A DNA stretch of 8,014 nt from SW-9-67-25 sp964623735. GTDB lineage: Archaea; Halobacteriota; Halobacteria; Halobacteriales; Haloarculaceae. The stretch is from contig CAZUVE010000127.1 in the NCBI GenBank assembly GCA_964623735.1, positions 1-8,014 on the forward strand, read 5' to 3'. Below are positions 1 to 5,573 of the stretch, piece after piece (position 1 is the first letter of the stretch; every line of letters starts with the position of its first letter). The notes under the pieces were generated by a model. That model searched no databases. It saw nothing but the letters and a program-made list of their open reading frames with translations, and was not told the origin of the DNA. The position numbers were made by a program, and so were the translations under genes.

Positions 1-17
1 GTCGACCCATTATTACC

Positions 18-126
18 CCTGCCTACCGGCAGGAGCGTCAAAAGGGTAGTGTTTCCAACCGGCCTTGATCCGGGGCCGGCGTGGGCACGGTTCCCACGTG
101 CCTACCCGGCGGGGACGGTCTCCCCG
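18..126. repeat. Cluster of four short inverted repeats (hairpin potential)
   Basis: Four perfect six-base inverted repeats follow each other: CCTGCC/GGCAGG at 18-23 and 28-33 with loop TACC; CCGGCC/GGCCGG at 59-64 and 74-79; GGCACG/CGTGCC at 84-89 and 97-102; and CGGGGA/TCCCCG at 110-115 and 121-126. The first and third share a similar string, GCCTACCGGC at 21-30 and GCCTACCCGGC at 100-110. They could be the structured 3' end of an upstream transcript, protein-binding sites, or chance in GC-rich DNA. No function is assigned. Confidence 0.45.
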
Positions 127-198
127 ACCGCTTCACCGAACCTGAACGGAGTTTGGCCCGACCCGAACCGACTCGGGACGGAGTTTGTATAAATGTTG

Positions 199-212
199 AA
201 AAATATATATTT
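199..212 (+). promoter_or_regulatory. TATA box for the spondin-domain lipoprotein gene
   Basis: The run AAAAATATATATTT is the most AT-rich stretch in the region and lies about 33 bases before the ATG at 239. An archaeal TATA box normally sits about 25 bases before the start of transcription, which predicts a leader of only a few bases. A second AT-rich element (TGTATAAATG, 186-195) lies just upstream and could be an alternative TATA box or part of the TFB-recognition region. Confidence 0.6.
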
Positions 213-238
213 CGGGGTCGGCCGTTCGAACGAGTGGC

Positions 239-1201
239 ATGTTCGACAACGACACGACGCGCCGACGGTTCCTGCAGGTAGCAGGTGGCACAGCGGCAGT
301 CGGTCTCGCCGGGTGCTCGAGCAACGACGATGGTCAGAGCGGCGGCAGTGACGACGGCGAGTCGATGGACGACGAATCCATGGACGATGAGTCGATGGAT
401 GACGAGTCGATGGACGACGAATCCATGGACGATGAGTCGATGGATGACGAGTCGATGGACGACGAATCCATGGACGACGAATCCATGGACGACGGGATGG
501 GAGAGCCGGCGACGTTCACCGTCCGGATCGAGAACGTCGCGCCGACCGACTTCTACAGTGCCGACGCCGCTACAGGCGGGCAAGTCTGGATCACCCCCGG
601 TGCGTACGGCGTCCACACCGGACCCAATCCGATCTTCACCGAGGGAGAGGAGGGCAGCCCCGGGCTGGAAGCGATCGCCGAGGCGGGGAGACCCGGCGGG
701 ACCGAAGAGAACGGGTCGCTCGTCGAGAGTCTCGACGGGATGTCGGAGGGGGTCAGTGCGGGCGCGTGGACCCCCGAGAACACCGTCGCGGATCCGAACG
801 ACCCGATGGAGGAGGTCCCCGGCGCCCCGCCCATCGCGCCCGGCGGGGCCTTCGAGTTCGAGGTCACGGCCGACCACGACCAGCACCTCTCGTTCGCGAC
901 GATGTTCGTCCCGTCCAACGATCTGTTCTTCGCGCCGGGCGAGAGCGGAATCGCGCTGTTCGAGGACGGGTCCCCGGTCGACGGCGAGGTCACCGACCAG
1001 GTCGACCTCTGGGACGCCGGCACCGAGCCCAACCAACAGCCCGGGTTCGGTGACGTGAGCGCACCCCTCCAGGCACAGAACGGCGGCCCCGACGCCGGTC
1101 CGGACGAGAACGGCGTTGTCCGGCCGATCGAGGCCGTCGACGACGGGTTCAGCTACCCCCCGGTCGAGGAGGCGATCCGGGTGACCGTCACGCCACAGTA
1201 G
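239..1201 (+). CDS. Tat-exported lipoprotein with SMDDE repeats and a spondin-type domain
   Basis: This 320-residue protein is predicted to be exported folded by the Tat pathway and anchored by lipid on the outer face of the membrane. The twin-arginine motif is TRRRFLQ (residues 7-13). It is followed by a short hydrophobic stretch and a lipobox LAGC with Cys26 as the lipidation site. Residues 42-85 are nine SMDD units joined by Glu, an acidic spacer. From about residue 90 the sequence resembles the bacterial and archaeal Spondin_N family (FTVRIENV, VWITPGAYGVHTG, LEAIAEAG, LSFATMFVPSND, and NGVVRPI near the end), a beta-rich extracellular fold. The molecular function is unknown; adhesion or ligand binding is only a guess from the animal relatives. 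The start is chosen because it gives the complete Tat signal and fits the TATA box. The gene next downstream has its own promoter, so this is probably monocistronic. Confidence 0.85.
   Translation: MFDNDTTRRRFLQVAGGTAAVGLAGCSSNDDGQSGGSDDGESMDDESMDDESMDDESMDDESMDDESMDDESMDDESMDDESMDDGMGEPATFTVRIENVAPTDFYSADAATGGQVWITPGAYGVHTGPNPIFTEGEEGSPGLEAIAEAGRPGGTEENGSLVESLDGMSEGVSAGAWTPENTVADPNDPMEEVPGAPPIAPGGAFEFEVTADHDQHLSFATMFVPSNDLFFAPGESGIALFEDGSPVDGEVTDQVDLWDAGTEPNQQPGFGDVSAPLQAQNGGPDAGPDENGVVRPIEAVDDGFSYPPVEEAIRVTVTPQ
362..493 (+). repeat. Tandem repeat: nine 15-base SMDD(E) units with a 45-base higher-order period
   Basis: Nine consecutive copies of a 15-base unit (the last lacking its Glu codon) encode SMDD-E repeats. 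Three synonymous unit types occur in fixed order: TCG-ATG-GAC-GAC-GAA, TCC-ATG-GAC-GAT-GAG, TCG-ATG-GAT-GAC-GAG. Units 1-3 and 4-6 are identical base for base, unit 7 repeats unit 1, and units 8 and 9 are near copies of the second type. The array therefore probably grew by duplication of a 45-base block plus a later 15-base slip. All units are in frame, so copy-number change would lengthen or shorten the acidic linker without breaking the protein. Confidence 0.95.
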
Positions 1202-1256
1202 CCGTCCGGCCCACCCTGCCGACAGGCCGAAACTGAACTGAATTTGGACGGATCTT

Positions 1257-1268
1257 GGAAAATACTCT
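1257..1268 (+). promoter_or_regulatory. Probable TATA box of the molybdopterin oxidoreductase unit
   Basis: The AT-rich element GGAAAATACTCT lies about 30 bases before the ATG at 1294 in otherwise GC-rich DNA. Standard archaeal spacing places transcription start near 1288, a few bases ahead of that ATG. The transcript would thus be nearly leaderless for the 26-codon ORF, while the downstream GTG at 1371 would have a leader of about 80 bases. Confidence 0.5.
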
Positions 1269-1293
1269 TTACCGAACACACGGACATAAACGT

Positions 1294-1374
1294 ATGAGCA
1301 CCACCACAACACCGACCGACCGGAGCGGAGAGACGCCGCCGCGCGGCGACGGAGTGAGGGGAGAGGCGCCGTGA
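1294..1374 (+). CDS. Small 26-residue ORF overlapping the oxidoreductase start
   Basis: An ATG at the position expected for a leaderless transcript opens a 26-codon frame. It begins MSTTTTPTDRSGE, is hydrophilic and rich in Thr, Pro, Gly and Arg, and ends in TGA at 1372-1374. That stop overlaps the GTG start of the molybdopterin protein as GTGA. The arrangement suggests translational coupling: ribosomes ending here restart at the GTG, which has a partial Shine-Dalgarno stretch (GGGGAGAGG) just upstream. An equally open alternative is that a one-base error or natural frameshift has split off the true cytoplasmic N-terminus of the downstream protein. No function can be assigned to the peptide itself. 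Confidence 0.45.
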   Translation: MSTTTTPTDRSGETPPRGDGVRGEAP

Positions 1375-2906
1375 GTGGGCGCCTGCGAGGAGACGTGCTG
1401 AGAGAGCGCCTGCGCGAGAGCGAGGTCGTCTCGTGGCCCGACCTCGTTTTCGCCGTGCTGGCCGGACTCACCGGCGTCGCCGGGTCGTACGCGCTCGCGG
1501 GGTACACCCGGCAGTTCGTCGTCGCGCCGATTGACGCGCTGGTCGTCCGTGCGACGCCCGGGCCGATCGTGGCCTTCATGATCGAGACTGTCGGCGAACA
1601 GGGACACCTGCTCCATATCGCGCTCTCGTTCGCCATCGCGATTGGGCTGCTGGCCGGCACCGCGCTCGCGGGACTCCTGGCGGCGCGTCGCCTGGAGCGA
1701 CCGGTGGTCGGAGTCGCCCTCGCGGGGGCTCTCGCCTGGGGAGTGACTGCGGCGATCACAGCCAACCCGCGGTTCGCGGTCGGGGCCGGTCTGCCGGTGG
1801 CGCTGTTCGCGGCGGTCGGTGCCGTCCCGGCGGCCGGGGCCGAGTACGACCCGTCCCGGCGGCGCGCGCTGGCCTCGGGAGTGAGCGCGCTGGCGTTCGT
1901 CGGCGTTGCAGTCGGGTTCGGCAGCCTGGCGTCCGGCGACGAGGAGGCTGCCGGGAGCGACCCCGAGGAGCCCGTGGAGGTCGACGAGGACGTCGTGGAA
2001 CTCATCGACGACGCCGACGAGAAGTCGCTGGACATCGCCGGCGACGTGCCGGGGCTGGTGAGCACGTTCGAGGAGTTCTACAACGTCGACATCGCGGAGT
2101 TCGACCCGGACCTCTCGGCCGAGGACTGGTCGATGACAATCACCGGCGAGGTCGGCGACGACGTGACCGTCTCCTTCGACGAACTGACCGAGATGCCGAC
2201 CGAACGGCGGTTCGTGACGCTGCGGTGTGTCGGCGAGGACCTCAACGGGCACAAGCTGGACACCGCCGTCTGGACGGGCACGCCGATCAAACCACTCCTG
2301 GAGGAAGCCGATCCCGAGGGCGAGTGTGGGTGTGCGATGCTCCGCGCGGAGGACGACTACTTCGTCCAGTTCCCGGTCGAGGCCCTCGAGGACGCGTTCC
2401 TCGCCTGGGGGATGAACGGGCAGTCGCTGCCCCAGTCCCACGGACACCCGGTGCGTGTGCTCGTCCCGGGACACTGGGGGGAGACGAACGTCAAGTGGCT
2501 CTCGGAGATCGAACTCCTCGACGAGGAGATGGACGGCTACTGGGAACAGCGCGGCTGGCACGGCACCGGCCCCGTCAACACCGTCGCCAAAATCTGGAGT
2601 ACCACGACGCTGGACAACGGCAACGTGGAGCTGGCGGGACACGCCTACGCCGGCACGCGCGGCGTCGAGCGCGTGGAGGTGTCGGTCGACGGCGGCGACA
2701 CCTGGACCGACACGGAACTGTCGGAGCCGCTGCCCGGCGAGGACGTCTGGCGGCAGTGGCGCCACGAGTTCGAACCCGACGGCGTCCACGAGGTGGTCGC
2801 TCGGGCGACCGACGGTGAGGGGACTCTCCAACCCGAGGAGCGGTCGGACTCGTTCCCGAGCGGTTCGACTGGCTGGGTCAACCAGATTGTCGACGCCTCC
2901 TCATGA
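1371..2906 (+). CDS. Membrane-anchored sulfite-oxidase-type molybdopterin oxidoreductase
   Basis: This 511-residue protein has five predicted membrane helices (about 24-44, 80-104, 111-131, 135-154, 167-187). An acidic linker follows, then a sulfite-oxidase-fold molybdenum cofactor domain (about 220-395) and a C-terminal Ig-like dimerisation domain (about 400-505). Cys286 in VTLRCVGE is the expected molybdenum ligand; GHPVRVLVPGHWG (358-370) and NVKWLSEIE (373-381) are typical cofactor-domain motifs. With the N-terminus inside, the catalytic domain lies outside the membrane. SRRRAL (162-167) just before helix 5 resembles a Tat motif, as expected if the folded cofactor domain is exported by Tat. 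The substrate is unknown; sulfite is possible, but the family also includes sulfoxide and other reductases or oxidases. The helices may pass electrons to the quinone pool or only serve as anchor; no heme ligands were assigned. The GTG start overlaps the preceding small ORF. Confidence 0.88.
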   Translation: MSGRLRGDVLRERLRESEVVSWPDLVFAVLAGLTGVAGSYALAGYTRQFVVAPIDALVVRATPGPIVAFMIETVGEQGHLLHIALSFAIAIGLLAGTALAGLLAARRLERPVVGVALAGALAWGVTAAITANPRFAVGAGLPVALFAAVGAVPAAGAEYDPSRRRALASGVSALAFVGVAVGFGSLASGDEEAAGSDPEEPVEVDEDVVELIDDADEKSLDIAGDVPGLVSTFEEFYNVDIAEFDPDLSAEDWSMTITGEVGDDVTVSFDELTEMPTERRFVTLRCVGEDLNGHKLDTAVWTGTPIKPLLEEADPEGECGCAMLRAEDDYFVQFPVEALEDAFLAWGMNGQSLPQSHGHPVRVLVPGHWGETNVKWLSEIELLDEEMDGYWEQRGWHGTGPVNTVAKIWSTTTLDNGNVELAGHAYAGTRGVERVEVSVDGGDTWTDTELSEPLPGEDVWRQWRHEFEPDGVHEVVARATDGEGTLQPEERSDSFPSGSTGWVNQIVDASS

Positions 2907-2937
2907 CTGGGCAACCGGGAGTCTGGTAGGCGTGGCG

Positions 2938-3228
2938 ATGGGCGGACTCGCGATGGGAGGGATGCTGCTGGCCGGCGTCAACGCGGCCCTCCTGGCGACC
3001 CTGGGTGCAGTCTGGGCCCGCAACTACCGGCAGTTCCGGACGGGGATGGTACTCGGTCTCGTGGCCTTCAGCGGCGCCCTCCTCGCCGAGAACCTCGTCG
3101 CGGTCTACTTCTCCCTGAGCATGCAGACGCTCTACGCGTCGGACCCCCTGGTGGGGGGGACCGTCCTCGTGATGCGGTCCCTGGAGTTTCTCGCGGTCGG
3201 CCTGCTCGCGTACGTCACCCTCCAGTGA
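2938..3228 (+). CDS. Small three-helix membrane protein of unknown function
   Basis: This 96-residue protein has three predicted membrane helices (about 5-26, 36-58, 73-94). The loop between the first two carries WARNYRQFRTG, and helix 2 contains the polar segment ENLVAVYFS. I do not recognise the family securely; it resembles small haloarchaeal three-helix proteins without known function. The ATG at 2938 is chosen; an in-frame GTG at 2932 would add two residues and an ATG at 2953 would remove five. It starts about 30 bases after the molybdopterin gene ends, on the same strand, so co-transcription and a supporting role for that enzyme are plausible but unproven. The molybdopterin gene's stop overlaps an ATG (ATGA, 2903-2906) that opens only an eight-codon frame ending in TAG just before this gene. 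Confidence 0.72.
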   Translation: MGGLAMGGMLLAGVNAALLATLGAVWARNYRQFRTGMVLGLVAFSGALLAENLVAVYFSLSMQTLYASDPLVGGTVLVMRSLEFLAVGLLAYVTLQ

Positions 3229-3236
3229 CACGGACT

Positions 3237-3315
3237 GTCCCACGCCGTCGCCGGGTCTGCCACACGACGGGCGTACGGTCGACCCGGGACACAGCCACAC
3301 CAGTCCGCGTGGGAC
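3237..3315. repeat. Distant 9-base inverted repeat in the 3229-3375 spacer
   Basis: GTCCCACGC at 3237-3245 and its exact complement GCGTGGGAC at 3307-3315 are separated by 61 bases. The long loop makes a simple terminator unlikely. It could be paired protein-binding sites or chance. The remaining spacer has no clear gene. A weak TATA-like CATACG near 3350 may serve the gene starting at 3376. Confidence 0.3.
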
Positions 3316-3375
3316 CGTCGCGGCTGGACGCCGGTCCCGCAAACGTCATACGGTGTCGACACCTGTGCCCGAGAC

Positions 3376-4125
3376 ATGGACATCGACGTCTGTGGCCCGG
3401 GGCCGGCGGCACCCTTTCTCGGCGCCCGGGACCTCTTCGAGACGGAACGCGACCTCGAGTTGCCGGTGACGGTGCGTGTCGTCGACGACCCCGACGAACG
3501 GACGCGGGTCAGCCACGGCGGGGACGGCCACCGCCTCACCATCCCCAGACAGGCCGCCACCTCGGCGATGGCGCGGGAACTCGCCCTCCACGAGTACGCC
3601 CACATGCACCACCACGAGCGCGACCACCCGTCCCACACCCAGTCGACCGAGGAAGCCATCTTCCTCGCGCTCGCGGGCCGGAGCGTCGAACAGCACAAGC
3701 TCACCCACTGCTACCAGATCGCCAACCACATGAAGGACATCTACGCCGACGACCTCTGGCTGGACATCGCGCCGGCGGACAAGCTCGTCGACTTCTTCGA
3801 GTCCAGCCTGGCGGCGGCGGTCGCGAACCGCCCGCGGGACCCGCCGGCCTGGGAGCGACTGACCGCCGCGGCCGACCCCGAGATCACGGCCGTCAACGCC
3901 GCGTTCGCGCTCGGACTCGTCGAACGCCACAACCTCGTCGACCCCGGACACCGCATCTACGACCTCGCACACGCGGCCGCCGCGGACGCCCCCGAGATCG
4001 ACCTCGCCCGGTTCAAGCACCGGTTCCGGACGCTCGCGCCCGACCCCGACGAGAGCGAGTACCGCAAGGCGCTCGTCGACGTCACCCGTGCATACGCCGG
4101 TGGGGACGGCCCCGCCGCAGACTGA
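3376..4125 (+). CDS. Conserved haloarchaeal protein with HEXXH zinc-peptidase-like motif (DUF5781-like)
   Basis: This 249-residue soluble acidic protein has no signal peptide or membrane helix. The central segment LALHEYAHMHHHERDHPSH contains HEYAH (residues 72-76), the zinc-binding HEXXH motif of metallopeptidases, followed by a His-rich stretch and TEEAIFLALAG, where Glu92 or Glu93 could be a third ligand. Further strong segments are KLTHCYQIANHMKDIYADD and DKLVDFFESSL. From memory this matches the haloarchaeal family of unknown function DUF5781; that name is moderately sure. A cytoplasmic zinc peptidase is inferred from the motif alone, and no substrate can be named. The start at 3376 is supported by the natural-looking N-terminus MDIDVCGPGP and by the lack of coding character upstream. 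Spacers of about 150 bases on both sides suggest it is transcribed alone. Confidence 0.8.
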   Translation: MDIDVCGPGPAAPFLGARDLFETERDLELPVTVRVVDDPDERTRVSHGGDGHRLTIPRQAATSAMARELALHEYAHMHHHERDHPSHTQSTEEAIFLALAGRSVEQHKLTHCYQIANHMKDIYADDLWLDIAPADKLVDFFESSLAAAVANRPRDPPAWERLTAAADPEITAVNAAFALGLVERHNLVDPGHRIYDLAHAAAADAPEIDLARFKHRFRTLAPDPDESEYRKALVDVTRAYAGGDGPAAD

Positions 4126-4170
4126 CACCGTCACTCCGAGAACACACCGACCGGGTCGCGCTGGGCCGCG

Positions 4171-4191
4171 AGACCTCTGTGATCGAGGTCT
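4171..4191 (+). repeat. Perfect 7-bp hairpin between the DUF5781-like gene and bioY
   Basis: AGACCTC (4171-4177) and GAGGTCT (4185-4191) form a perfect inverted repeat with a seven-base loop, 46 bases after the stop of the preceding gene and about 60 bases before the biotin operator. No T-run follows, so a hairpin terminator of bacterial type is not supported. A role in RNA end formation or as a second regulator site is possible. Confidence 0.4.
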
Positions 4192-4250
4192 GTCACGAGC
4201 GTCCGTCTGCGCCGGTCGAGCGCATACAGAGTACAGCCGAAGATAGACGG

Positions 4251-4278
4251 GTAAACCAGTTGTATTTTAACGGTTTAC
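4251..4278 (+). promoter_or_regulatory. BirA-type biotin operator upstream of bioY
   Basis: GTAAACC (4251-4257) and GGTTTAC (4272-4278) form a perfect inverted repeat with a 14-base spacer. The known BirA (biotin repressor/biotin-protein ligase) signal in bacteria and archaea is TTGTAAACC-N14-16-GGTTTACAA. The inner seven bases of both half-sites match exactly; the outer two are GG on the left and GA on the right instead of TT and AA. It stands directly before a biotin transporter gene and brackets the TATA box, so bound BirA-biotin should block TBP/TFB and shut off uptake when biotin is plentiful. The match and position are seen; the binding is inferred. Confidence 0.88.
4261..4270 (+). promoter_or_regulatory. 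TATA box of the bioYMN operon, inside the biotin operator
   Basis: TGTATTTTAA is the AT-rich core in the spacer between the two BirA half-sites. Transcription is expected about 25 bases downstream, near 4291, so the bioY ATG at 4294 would be nearly leaderless. Confidence 0.7.
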
Positions 4279-4293
4279 GAACCACGTAGAGGT

Positions 4294-4878
4294 ATGGCAA
4301 CGCAGACAGACGCGGTCGATATCATCGAAGGGGAGTACGTCCTGGACATCACGCGGATGGCGCTGTTCGCGGCGCTGATGGGCGCCTTCGCGTTCGTGTC
4401 GTTCCCGAATCCGTTCTCGCCGGCACCGGTGACGCTACAGGTGCTCGGGGTCTTCCTCGCGGGCATTCTGCTCGGTCCTGTCTGGGGTGCCGGGTCGATG
4501 GTCCTCTACCTGCTCGCCGGGGCGGTCGGGGCGCCGGTGTTCGCCAGTGCGTCGGCGGGTCTGGGCGTCATCCTCGGCCCGACCGGTGGCTACCTGCTGT
4601 CGTATCCGATCGCCGCGGCCGTCATCGGGCTTGTCGTCCACAGAGGCGTCGATGTGCGCGACTACCGGGCGGTCGGACTGCCAGTGCTGGTGGGCGCTAT
4701 GGTGGTCGGTACGGCAATCATCTACGCGATGGGCGTCGTCGGACTGATGATCGCCGGCGGACTCGGGCCGGTCGAGGCGTTCATTGCCGGCGCTGCGGCG
4801 TTCATTCCGGCGGAAGCGTTCAAGATCGTCGCCGCCATCGGCATCGTCCGGAGCGATGACCTCGCCGTCGCTACATGA
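4294..4878 (+). CDS. bioY: BioY, biotin-binding S component of an ECF transporter
   Basis: This 194-residue membrane protein captures biotin outside the cell and delivers it through the BioMN energising module. It shows about six hydrophobic helices and the BioY family motifs in order: PVTLQ (45-49), AGILLGPVWG (56-65), GAPVFA (79-84), GPTGGYL (95-101), and near the C-terminus FIPAEAFK (170-177). In characterised BioY proteins the last motif has Asp-x-x-Lys contacting biotin; here the acidic position is Glu174 with Lys177 kept. The length is typical of the family. The ATG fits the promoter and the N-terminus precedes the first helix by about 20 residues. Its stop overlaps the bioM start as ATGA, indicating one operon with coupled translation, controlled by the BirA-type operator upstream. 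Confidence 0.94.
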   Translation: MATQTDAVDIIEGEYVLDITRMALFAALMGAFAFVSFPNPFSPAPVTLQVLGVFLAGILLGPVWGAGSMVLYLLAGAVGAPVFASASAGLGVILGPTGGYLLSYPIAAAVIGLVVHRGVDVRDYRAVGLPVLVGAMVVGTAIIYAMGVVGLMIAGGLGPVEAFIAGAAAFIPAEAFKIVAAIGIVRSDDLAVAT

Positions 4879-5573
4879 TAGAGACGCAGGGGCTCGTCTA
4901 CCGGTACGGCGAGACCGTCGCCGTCGACGGGGTTTCCCTGTCGATTCCCGACGGCCAGTTCTGCCTGCTGGTCGGGCCCAACGGGTCGGGGAAGTCGACG
5001 CTCGTCCGGCACTTCAACGGCTTGCTCGAGCCCGACGCGGGCGAGGTATTCGTGGACGACACCCCGGTCCAGGACGACCTCGTGGCGGCCCGGACCGCGG
5101 TCGGAATGGTCTTCCAGAACCCCCGCGACCAGCTCGTCGCCGCCACCGTCGGCAGCGAGGTCGCGTTCGGCCCCGAGAACCTCGGACTCGCACACGAGGA
5201 GATCGACCGACGCGTGGACGACGCGCTCGCGGCGGTGAACATGCAGGGCCGCCGTGACGACCGGATCGCGGAACTGTCGGGCGGCCAGCGGGAACGCGTG
5301 GCCGTCGCGGGCGCGCTCGCGATGGAGCCGTCGCATCTCGTCCTGGACGAACCGTTCACCGGCCTTGACCAGCCTGCTCGCCGGTCCGTCCGCGACCACC
5401 TCGCCGCCCTCAAACGGGACGGAACCGGCCTCGTAGTCGTCACGCACGACCCCGGACGCGTCTTCGAACTCGCCGACAGGGTGGTCGCACTGACCGACGG
5501 CGCCGTCGCGCTCGACGCCGCGCCGACCGAGGCCCGGAAGCGACTGGCGGACCTGCAGGTTCCTGCGCCCTGA
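4875..5573 (+). CDS. bioM: BioM, ATPase subunit (EcfA-type) of the biotin ECF transporter
   Basis: This 232-residue cytoplasmic ABC ATPase powers biotin uptake. All expected motifs are intact: Walker A GPNGSGKST (34-42), Q-loop FQNPRDQLV (Gln81), signature LSGGQRERVAVAGALA (134-149), Walker B HLVLDEPFTGLD (154-165, catalytic Glu159), and the switch His191 in VVVTHD. The NPRDQLVAATV stretch after the Q-loop is typical of ECF-transporter ATPases. Only one ATPase gene is present, as in BioMNY systems, so a homodimer is expected. It overlaps bioY by four bases and bioN by one base. Confidence 0.93.
   Translation: MIETQGLVYRYGETVAVDGVSLSIPDGQFCLLVGPNGSGKSTLVRHFNGLLEPDAGEVFVDDTPVQDDLVAARTAVGMVFQNPRDQLVAATVGSEVAFGPENLGLAHEEIDRRVDDALAAVNMQGRRDDRIAELSGGQRERVAVAGALAMEPSHLVLDEPFTGLDQPARRSVRDHLAALKRDGTGLVVVTHDPGRVFELADRVVALTDGAVALDAAPTEARKRLADLQVPAP

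Larger units (their letters stand above)
1..238. other. Non-coding upstream region of the spondin-domain lipoprotein gene
   Basis: No convincing gene is seen here. The open frames crossing it in both directions lack haloarchaeal protein character and are shadows. It holds several short inverted repeats between 18 and 126, a 10-base direct repeat ACGGAGTTTG at 146-155 and 178-187, an imperfect palindrome CCCGA-N6-TCGGG at 162-177, and an AT-rich promoter near 199-212. On the minus strand an ATG at 10-8 lies about 30 bases from a weak CCCTTTTGA element near 38-46, so a divergent gene might begin at the left edge. With only three codons visible this cannot be supported. Confidence 0.6.

Noticed and set aside
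362..493. The regular 15-base repeat as a CRISPR-like array
   Set aside because: There are no spacers; the units are contiguous, in frame and code for a low-complexity linker.
38..2065. Minus-strand open frame of 675 codons across the lipoprotein and molybdoprotein genes
   Set aside because: It is antisense to two well-supported genes. Its composition (Ser/Ala/Arg-rich, then simple HGFVVH repeats that mirror the SMDDE array) is typical of shadow frames in GC-rich DNA.
1269..2831. Minus-strand open frame of 520 codons opposite the molybdoprotein
   Set aside because: It mirrors the real gene, is rich in Arg, His and Gly without any family motif, and has no promoter or start context.
3225..4289. 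Plus-strand open frame of 354 codons overlapping the HEXXH gene
   Set aside because: It is Arg/Pro-rich, overlaps in another frame the clearly acidic, motif-bearing protein at 3376-4125, and runs through the bioY promoter and operator.
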